Below, one piece after another: positions 17,870 to 23,662 of a stretch of 34,894 bases of DNA. The first letter of the stretch is position 1. Each line of letters begins with the position of its first letter. Below the pieces are notes generated by a model, which was not told the origin of the DNA, made no database searches, and saw only the letters and a program-made list of their open reading frames with translations. A program made the position numbers and the translations under genes. The stretch comes from Candidatus Portnoybacteria bacterium RBG_13_40_8 (lineage in GTDB: Bacteria > Patescibacteriota > Minisyncoccia > RBG-13-40-8-A): the NCBI GenBank assembly GCA_001819435.1, contig MHMT01000020.1, forward strand, positions 1-34,894. The letters are read 5' to 3'.

Positions 17870-18274
17870 ACAAATAAATTAGATGTTTTTAATCAAAATC
17901 AAATTAAGAAAGAAATCCCTGACATTCGTCCGGGAGATGTTGTTCGTGTTCAATTAAAATTGGCCGAAAAAACCAAAAGAGGAGCAGAAAGAACTCAAGT
18001 ATTTGAAGGCCTGGTCATTGCCAAAAAGCATGGCAAGGGGATAAATAGTACATTTACAGTCAGAAAAATATCTGAGGGCATCGGAGTTGAAAGAATATTT
18101 CCTTTATTTTGTCCTTCCATTATTAAAATTGAATTAGTTAAGCGTTCAAAGGTAAGGCGAGCAAAACTTTATTACATGAGAGAAAGAGCTGGTAAAAAAG
18201 CTAGAATGAAAACCAAAGAATTGTTGGGCGCGGAATGGGAAGGACCGGCTGAAGAAATTAAAAAAGAACAATAA
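17867..18274 (+). CDS. rplS: 50S ribosomal protein L19
   Basis: IRPGDVVRVQLKLAEKTKRGAERTQVFEGLVIAKKHGKGINSTFTVRKISEGIGVERIFPLFCPSIIKIELVKRSKVRRAKLYYMR. Confidence 0.97.
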   Translation: MTNKLDVFNQNQIKKEIPDIRPGDVVRVQLKLAEKTKRGAERTQVFEGLVIAKKHGKGINSTFTVRKISEGIGVERIFPLFCPSIIKIELVKRSKVRRAKLYYMRERAGKKARMKTKELLGAEWEGPAEEIKKEQ

Positions 18275-18276
18275 TT

Positions 18277-19209
18277 ATGATTATTAGAAAGGCCCGAAAA
18301 TTAAAACCAGGCGATAAGGTTGGAGTGGTTTCTCCTTCTGAGCCAATAGTTTTTAGAAATAAATTCAAAAGCTCGATCAGAGAGTTAGAAGAAATGGGAT
18401 TGGAAGTAGTACTGGGAGAAAATGTTTTTAAAGAATATCGAGGATATTCAGCCGGAACAGTTGAAGAAAGAATAAAAGACCTCAACACCATGATAAAAGA
18501 CCGCCAAGTAAAAGCAATATTTACTTCTCTTGGCGGTTTTACTTCTAATCAACTTCTGCCATTAATTAATTATTCAGCAATTAGAAAGAATCCTAAAATT
18601 ATTATTGGTTATTCTGATATCTCCGTGCTTTTGAATGCGATTTATGTTAAAACCAAGCTCATTACCTTTCATGGTCCAACTTTAGAATTTGGCATACCGC
18701 ATTGGAAAAAATTTACCAGAGATCATTTTGAAAAAGCTCTTTTTGAGTCTGGGCCAATCGGAAAAATTAAGGCATTTAAAGTATTGAAATCCGGCAAGGC
18801 AACCGGCAGATTAATTGGTGGGAACTTATCGGTTCTAAGAACATTATGGGGCACAAAATTCAGTCCCAAATGGCGAGATACAATTTTCTTTTGGGAAGAT
18901 GAAAATATAACATTTGAGGACTTGGAGCACTTTTTGGCCCATCTAAAATTGGTTGGGGCCTTAGAAAAAATGAGAGGGATGGTGATTGGAAAATTGAAAA
19001 ATATCTACAAATTTAAAAGTAAAAGAAGAAAAGCGAATACAGTAGAACAAATTATATTGGAGGCCACTAAAAATTATAACTTTCCGATTATTATGAATGT
19101 TGATTTTGGTCATTTTCCAAAACAAATCACTATCCCCATTGGCGCAAAGGCTACCATTGATACTTCTAAAAATCTATTCTCTATTGATGAGGCGGGGGTA
19201 GTGGATTAA
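18277..19209 (+). CDS. LD-carboxypeptidase, peptidase family S66
   Basis: 310 aa; KPGDKVGVVSPSEPI, IGYSDISVLLNAIYVKTKLITFHGP, GGNLSVLRTLWGT. Confidence 0.92.
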   Translation: MIIRKARKLKPGDKVGVVSPSEPIVFRNKFKSSIRELEEMGLEVVLGENVFKEYRGYSAGTVEERIKDLNTMIKDRQVKAIFTSLGGFTSNQLLPLINYSAIRKNPKIIIGYSDISVLLNAIYVKTKLITFHGPTLEFGIPHWKKFTRDHFEKALFESGPIGKIKAFKVLKSGKATGRLIGGNLSVLRTLWGTKFSPKWRDTIFFWEDENITFEDLEHFLAHLKLVGALEKMRGMVIGKLKNIYKFKSKRRKANTVEQIILEATKNYNFPIIMNVDFGHFPKQITIPIGAKATIDTSKNLFSIDEAGVVD

Positions 19210-19224
19210 AATTATTATTTGAAT

Positions 19225-19308
19225 GCGCGGGTGCTGTAATTGGTAGCCAGGCTAGCTTGAGGGGCTAGTGTCCGCAAGGACGTGGAGGTTCAAATCCTCT
19301 CCCGCGCA
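19225..19308 (+). tRNA. tRNA-Leu(GAG)
   Basis: Type II tRNA; acceptor GCGCGGG/CCCGCGC; anticodon arm CTAGC-TTGAGGG-GCTAG. Confidence 0.92.
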
Positions 19309-19372
19309 TAAAATATCGGTTCGAGCTACATTTTCTAAAAGAAATTTTTTAAAAGACCAGTAATTGATCTAT

Positions 19373-19398
19373 AAATCAGCGGGGGTGCTGATTTTTTA
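19373..19398 (+). terminator. Intrinsic terminator
   Basis: AAATCAGC-gggggt-GCTGATTTTTT. Confidence 0.8.
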
Positions 19399-19414
19399 TT
19401 TTTACCTCTCGCGC

Positions 19415-19443
19415 TTGACTTTTTTGTATAGATATGATAAGAT
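19415..19443 (+). promoter_or_regulatory. Sigma70-like promoter
   Basis: TTGACT-N17-TAAGAT upstream of GC-rich ORF 19487. Confidence 0.65.
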
Positions 19444-19486
19444 ATGAATGGCACCTAAGAAATGGGTGGCCGAAAGGAGAATTGCT

Positions 19487-19792
19487 ATGGACCATAGCAA
19501 CTTTGTGGGTCAGCGGCATCCTCACGGTCAGTGTGTTCACGGTAAATGCCTGAACCACGATCCGGAGTGGGAAAACGTCGGCGAAAAGCGACGCGAACCG
19601 AATCCAGGAATCTTCGGCAAGAAGACTTACTGGACGAAACGTCACTGCGGAAAGCCGATGGCGCGGTACAAGGAAGTACAGACACAGCGGTGCAAGAAGT
19701 GCGGACGTATCAAGGTCGTAGTAACAAACTACTACCTTGCACTTTGCCTCTGCTGCGGCTACCACTTCACCAACGTCTCGGACGATTACTAG
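19487..19792 (+). CDS. Hypothetical small cysteine-rich (zinc-ribbon-like) protein, GC-rich orphan gene
   Basis: SD AAAGGAGA before ATG 19487; CGKPM...RCKKCGRIK and CLCCGYH cysteine pairs; own promoter and terminator. Confidence 0.72.
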   Translation: MDHSNFVGQRHPHGQCVHGKCLNHDPEWENVGEKRREPNPGIFGKKTYWTKRHCGKPMARYKEVQTQRCKKCGRIKVVVTNYYLALCLCCGYHFTNVSDDY

Positions 19793-19808
19793 ACGAGACG
19801 CCACAATC

Positions 19809-19845
19809 GGGGCTGCGAGAGAAATCTCGTAGCCCCATTTTTTTA
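19809..19845 (+). terminator. Strong intrinsic terminator
   Basis: GGGGCTGCGAGA-gaaa-TCTCGTAGCCCC-ATTTTTTT. Confidence 0.92.
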
Positions 19846-19894
19846 TTTTTGAATCGAGAATTTTCATTGAAAAATTTTACGCCGAAGAATAAAA

Positions 19895-19926
19895 CAAAAA
19901 ATACGGCTTTGAAGCCGTATTTTTTG
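19895..19926 (-). terminator. Terminator downstream of the minus-strand tRNA cluster
   Basis: AAAAAATACGGCTT-tg-AAGCCGTATTTTTT palindrome. Confidence 0.75.
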
Positions 19927-19928
19927 TT

Positions 19929-20003
<75 letters not shown>

Positions 20004-20023
20004 AACGTAAGAAATTTTACGAT

Positions 20024-20096
20024 GGCACGTAAATTTTGCTTCGCAAAATAACGTGCCTATCGCGTTAAAATTTACGAAGTAAATTTTTTGCGCGAT
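20024..20096. repeat. Twin-hairpin palindromic element abutting tRNA-Phe 3' end
   Basis: GGCACGT-aa-ATTTTGC-ttc-GCAAAAT-a-ACGTGCC then ATCGCG..AAATTTAC-gaa-GTAAATTT..CGCGAT. Confidence 0.65.
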
Positions 20097-20167
20097 GCCG
20101 AGGGAGAGGATCGAACTCTCGACACCGCGATTTTCAGTCGCGTGCTCTACCACTGAGCTACCTCGGC
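20096..20167 (-). tRNA. tRNA-Phe(GAA)
   Basis: Acceptor GCCGAGG/CCTCGGC; anticodon arm CGCGA-CTGAAAA-TCGCG. Confidence 0.93.
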
Positions 20168-20175
20168 TTAAACTT

Positions 20176-20247
20176 AGGCCCGAGCCGGACTTGAACCGGC
20201 GCATAGCTGTTTTGCAGACAGCCGCGTTACCTCTTCGCCATCGGGCC
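20176..20247 (-). tRNA. tRNA-Cys(GCA)
   Basis: Acceptor GGCCCGA/TCGGGCC; anticodon arm GCTGT-CTGCAAA-ACAGC. Confidence 0.93.
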
Positions 20248-20290
20248 ATAGATAATTTTATTTTATCAGATAATATGACCTTGTAAATAG

Positions 20291-20338
20291 TGGGCACCGA
20301 GGGATTTGAACCCCGACCCTTCGGACTTGCCCCGTTAA
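20291..20338 (-). pseudogene. tRNA 3'-half fragment (isotype uncertain, possibly Trp-like)
   Basis: Minus strand ...CAAGTCCGAAGGGTCGGGGTTCAAATCCCTCGGTGCCCA has anticodon-stem 3' strand, T-arm and acceptor 3' strand but no GGGCACC 5' partner. Confidence 0.5.
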
Positions 20339-20339
20339 A

Positions 20340-20410
20340 TGGGCGATTAGGGAATTGAACCCCATCCTCTTCGATGTAAACGAAGCGTTCTACCGGTGAA
20401 CTAATCGCCC
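20340..20410 (-). tRNA. tRNA-Val(TAC)
   Basis: Acceptor GGGCGAT/ATCGCCC; anticodon arm CTTCG-TTTACAT-CGAAG; T-arm TGGGG-TTCAATT-CCCTA. Confidence 0.88.
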
Positions 20411-20412
20411 AA

Positions 20413-20497
20413 TGCCGGGGGCGGGACTCGAACCCGCACGACTTATGCAGTCACAAGATTTTAAGTCTTGCGTGGCTACCAGTTACACCACCCCGGC
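20413..20497 (-). tRNA. tRNA-Leu(TAA)
   Basis: Type II tRNA; acceptor GCCGGGG/CCCCGGC; anticodon arm CAAGA-CTTAAAA-TCTTG. Confidence 0.92.
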
Positions 20498-20498
20498 G

Positions 20499-20834
20499 CT
20501 AATTATTTTTTATCATTCTCAAAATCTTTTCAATCCTATCGGCATTTTCTTCGGTTACATCTATCTCAAATTTAACTTTGGGAACAAACTTTATTTTTAT
20601 GGCAGAGTTTAATTCTTTTTGAATGTTTGGTAAGTTTCTTTCTAAAATTTTTAAAACCTTCCCAGATTTCTCGAATGGTATTACGCTAACTTTTATTTTG
20701 GTATATTTTAAATCTTTTGTGGTATCTGCGCTTTGAACAGTAATCAAGCCATTCTCAATAAATACTTCTTTTAATAATATTTCGGCGATTTTTTCCCTTA
20801 TCAGTTTATTGATTCTTTCTATTCGATTTTTCAT
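20499..20834 (-). CDS. rbfA: Ribosome-binding factor A
   Basis: 111 aa; RIERINKLIREKIAEILLKEV...LITVQSADTTKDLKYTKIKVSV; downstream of infB. Confidence 0.85.
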   Translation of the reverse strand: MKNRIERINKLIREKIAEILLKEVFIENGLITVQSADTTKDLKYTKIKVSVIPFEKSGKVLKILERNLPNIQKELNSAIKIKFVPKVKFEIDVTEENADRIEKILRMIKNN

Positions 20835-22369
20835 AATTCTCTTTTTTTCTTTTCCACTCTATAGTTTTCTAGAATGTCTCCTTCCTCGATTATCGGCTCG
20901 CCCTCAAATAAAATTCCCGCCTCTCTGCCCTTTTCAACTTCTGCCATATCCTTTTTATTGTGCTGGAGTTGAATAATTTTCCCGGAAGTGATTTTTTCGC
21001 CGTTCCTTATCACGTCAAGATTGGTCTTATTAACTATTTTGCCTTCCAAAACTTTTCCGCCGACTATCATTCTTGATTTTTCTTTCCTGAAAATAGCGAT
21101 AATTTTTAATTTTCCCAACTCCTCTCTCTCTGTTTCTGGTTTCAATAATTTAGACGCGTCTTTTCTAACTCCTTCGAACAATTCATAGATTATTTCGTAA
21201 TTTCTAATTTTTGCTCCGGTTCTTTTGGCTAAATTCAGAACAGCGGCTGAAGCCTTAACTCGAAAACCGATTATCGTGGCGTTAGCCGGATAAGCCAATT
21301 TTACATCGGTCTCAGAAATATCACCAACATCTGATTTTAAAATATTTAAACAAATATTTTCAAGGTCTAGCTTCATCAAGCTATCCTTAACTGCTTCCAG
21401 CGATCCCTGAACATCGGCCTTAAGAATTATATCAAATATTTTGGCCTCCTCGCCTAAGCCTTCGGATTGTAGCTCGCCTCGCTGCGAAGCGGACGGACCT
21501 GCCTGAATGTTTTTTGGGCTTTCGACAAGTTTCTCCACTATTTTACTTTTTGCCGCTTCTTCGCTTTCTACCACTTCGAATCTTTCTCCAACAATCGGTA
21601 CCTGATTTAAACCAAGAACAATGGTCGGAGTACTCGGTCCGGCTTCCTCAATCTTCTCTTCCTTAAAATTTTCTAAACTTTTTATCTTCCCGTATGTATG
21701 TCCGCAAATTATCCATTGACCGACTTTTAAGATTCCTTCCAAGACCAAAAAGGTAGCAGTAACTCCCCGTTGGCTATCCATATAAGATTCAACTACCACG
21801 CCCTCGGCTGGTTTTTCAATATCGGCTTTTAATTCCTCCATCTCGGCTACTAAAGCCACCATTTCCAATAAATCTTTTATGCCCTCACCGTTAATAGCTG
21901 AGATCTTAACTGCTGGAATCTTGCCGCCTCTCGACTCAACAACCAAGCCCTCTTTTTCTAATTCCCCGACTGTTTTTTCATAATTTACCTGTGGTTTATC
22001 CATCTTATTTACTGCCACAATTACCGGGATCTCTTCTCTTTTTATGCAATCTATTACTTCTTTTGTCTGTGGCCTTACCCCTTCTTCGCCAGCTACAACC
22101 AAAATCGCAATATCGGCTGCTTTGGCGCCTCGCGACCTCATTTGGCAAAATGCCTCATGGCCAGGCGTATCAATAAAAGTGATAAATTTACCATTGTGCT
22201 CAACCTGATAAGCACCGATATGTTGAGTAATTCCTCCCGATTCTTTAGCCACTACATTTGTTTTTCTAATTGTGTCTAATAAAGTGGTTTTTCCGTGATC
22301 AACGTGCCCCAAAACGACCACTATTGGTGGTCTTGGTTGAAGTTTTTTATTTGTTTCATTCTTATCCAT
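20831..22369 (-). CDS. infB: Translation initiation factor IF-2 (short form)
   Basis: 512 aa; PRPPIVVVLGHVDHGKTTLLDTIRKTNVVAKESGGITQHIGAYQV; begins about 15 aa before the G domain. Confidence 0.96.
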   Translation of the reverse strand: MDKNETNKKLQPRPPIVVVLGHVDHGKTTLLDTIRKTNVVAKESGGITQHIGAYQVEHNGKFITFIDTPGHEAFCQMRSRGAKAADIAILVVAGEEGVRPQTKEVIDCIKREEIPVIVAVNKMDKPQVNYEKTVGELEKEGLVVESRGGKIPAVKISAINGEGIKDLLEMVALVAEMEELKADIEKPAEGVVVESYMDSQRGVTATFLVLEGILKVGQWIICGHTYGKIKSLENFKEEKIEEAGPSTPTIVLGLNQVPIVGERFEVVESEEAAKSKIVEKLVESPKNIQAGPSASQRGELQSEGLGEEAKIFDIILKADVQGSLEAVKDSLMKLDLENICLNILKSDVGDISETDVKLAYPANATIIGFRVKASAAVLNLAKRTGAKIRNYEIIYELFEGVRKDASKLLKPETEREELGKLKIIAIFRKEKSRMIVGGKVLEGKIVNKTNLDVIRNGEKITSGKIIQLQHNKKDMAEVEKGREAGILFEGEPIIEEGDILENYRVEKKKREL

Positions 22370-22835
22370 GAATTGCTTTTTTAATTACTTCTTGTTCCTC
22401 GTCGGTCAAGTTATAACTTGAAGTTCCTCCTTCTATTGGCTTTGAATATATCCTTGTCCCCTCTCGACTGTGTAGAGAAGATAAAACCAGACCATTGTTT
22501 TTGCTATCTAATAAAGCAATGACAAAACTTTGGTCTCCGCCCGTATCTTTGAAGGGATTAAAACGAACCACCCCAATTTTGGTAATAGAGATATCGCATA
22601 TTTTCTGTAATTTCTCATTCCACTCCGAAAGATTTTTTATATCGCTTTCAATTCCTCTCATTCTTTTTATTTGCTCGGAAATCACCTCTTCCAGGTCTTT
22701 AACTTTTTTGCCTTTTAAAAATATCTTTACTTTTTTTCTTGTTCTTGAAACCCAGATTTGTAAAACAATAGTCCAGGCAATCAAAATTACCAGTAAAAAT
22801 ATAATAATTAAATTTTCGGTTGAAAGATTAATCAT
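22362..22835 (-). CDS. DUF4446 family membrane protein
   Basis: 157 aa; N-terminal TM and VVRFNPFKDTGGDQSFVIALLDSKNNGLVLSSLHSREGTRIYSKPI. Confidence 0.85.
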   Translation of the reverse strand: MINLSTENLIIIFLLVILIAWTIVLQIWVSRTRKKVKIFLKGKKVKDLEEVISEQIKRMRGIESDIKNLSEWNEKLQKICDISITKIGVVRFNPFKDTGGDQSFVIALLDSKNNGLVLSSLHSREGTRIYSKPIEGGTSSYNLTDEEQEVIKKAIHG

Positions 22836-22844
22836 ATTTTAATC

Positions 22845-22919
22845 GTGACGTAATAAATTTTTTTCAAAAATTTAAACGTCACAGCAACGTTTAAATTGCG
22901 AAGCAATTTATTACGTTGC
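22845..22919. repeat. Twin-hairpin palindromic element abutting tRNA-Ser 3' end
   Basis: GTGACGT..AAATTTTT-ttc-AAAAATTT..ACGTCAC then GCAACGT..AAATTGC-gaa-GCAATTT..ACGTTGC. Confidence 0.68.
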
Positions 22920-23000
22920 GGAGAGTGCAGGGCTCGAACCTGCAAGGCCTTGCGGCCACTCGCTTTCGAGGCGAGCGCATTACCATTCTGCCAACTCTCC
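22919..23000 (-). tRNA. tRNA-Ser(CGA)
   Basis: Type II tRNA; acceptor GGAGAGT/ACTCTCC; anticodon arm CTCGC-CTCGAAA-GCGAG. Confidence 0.9.
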
Positions 23001-23002
23001 TC

Positions 23003-23076
23003 TGGTGGACCCGCGGGGATTTGCACCCCGGACTCATCCATGCCATGGACGTGTTTTACTCCTAGACTACGGGCCC
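23003..23076 (-). tRNA. tRNA-Ala(GGC), CCA encoded
   Basis: Acceptor GGGCCCG/CGGGTCC with G3:U70 identity pair; anticodon loop ATGGCAT; CCA encoded. Confidence 0.85.
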
Positions 23077-23084
23077 CTAATCTT

Positions 23085-23282
23085 TGCCCTTGAGAGGAAT
23101 TGAACCCCTATCTCACCCTTAGGACGCCTGCCTGCCGGTAGGCAGGGGTTTGCCCCGCCTGCTTTGCCAATGCCCTGACGAGGAGTCGAACCCCGATCTC
23201 TCCCTTAGGACGGGATTGCTCTATCCATTGAGCTATCAGGGCAAGCATTGGCGGGCAGGTCTGTCCGTTGAGCTACAAGGGC
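23085..23282 (-). pseudogene. Interrupted tRNA-Arg(CCT)-like gene (two halves flanking an intact tRNA-Arg)
   Basis: 5' half GCCCTTGTAGCTCAACGGACAGA (23260-23282) and 3' half GTCCTAAGGGTGAGATAGGGGTTCAATTCCTCTCAAGGGCA (23085-about 23125) have perfect 7-bp acceptor complementarity. Confidence 0.65.
23171..23242 (-). tRNA. tRNA-Arg(CCT)
   Basis: Acceptor GCCCTGA/TCAGGGC; anticodon loop GTCCTAA in ATCCC/GGGAG arm. Confidence 0.88.
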
Positions 23283-23324
23283 TCAATATAAAACATATCC
23301 TACCACATTTTTTAAAAAATTTAA

Positions 23325-23354
23325 ACCCCCACACCAAAATTTGGTGTTGGGGGT
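23325..23354. terminator. Palindromic terminator-like hairpin (CCCCACACC family)
   Basis: ACCCCCACACCAAA-ATTTGGTGTTGGGGGT near-perfect palindrome. Confidence 0.6.
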
Positions 23355-23377
23355 AAAGACCTGTAATATATTATTTC

Positions 23378-23593
23378 TTACTCTACCATAATTACCTGCA
23401 CCGGACAACTGGTTGCTGCTTCTTTGTTACAGCCCAAATCAACTATTTCCAGTTCAAATTTATTTCCTCCGGCATCTTTAGCATCCTTTAAAACCGACTT
23501 TCCATCATCGCCCATATGCCAAAAAGCTGGACAAACTGCCACGCAAGTTCCGCAACCAATGCATTTGTCTCTTTGTTGAATAACTTTCGCCAT
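23378..23593 (-). CDS. 4Fe-4S ferredoxin
   Basis: 71 aa; KCIGCGTCVAVCPAFW and C-terminal SCPVQVI. Confidence 0.93.
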   Translation of the reverse strand: MAKVIQQRDKCIGCGTCVAVCPAFWHMGDDGKSVLKDAKDAGGNKFELEIVDLGCNKEAATSCPVQVIMVE

Positions 23594-23662
23594 AATATTT
23601 ATTACTTATTAATTGTTACTCATTACTTGATACTTATTATATTTTATTATAACCTATCTAAT

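Noticed and set aside
20320-20345. Possible tRNA with anticodon TTA (UAA suppressor) from loop ATTTAAC between GCCC and GGGGC
   Set aside because: The GCCC arm is the acceptor 3' end of tRNA-Val(TAC), the stem does not pair properly at 5 bp, and there is no D-arm or 5' acceptor; more likely a tRNA fragment.
20095-20612. ORFs such as MPRERIELSTPRFSVACSTTELPRLKLRPEPDLNRR and MPGAGLEPARL
   Set aside because: Classic spurious antisense translations of tRNA genes.
22832-23356. Small ORFs over the tRNA-Ser/Ala/Arg cluster
   Set aside because: Translations of tRNA genes (for example GRKALQVRALHSP); not proteins.
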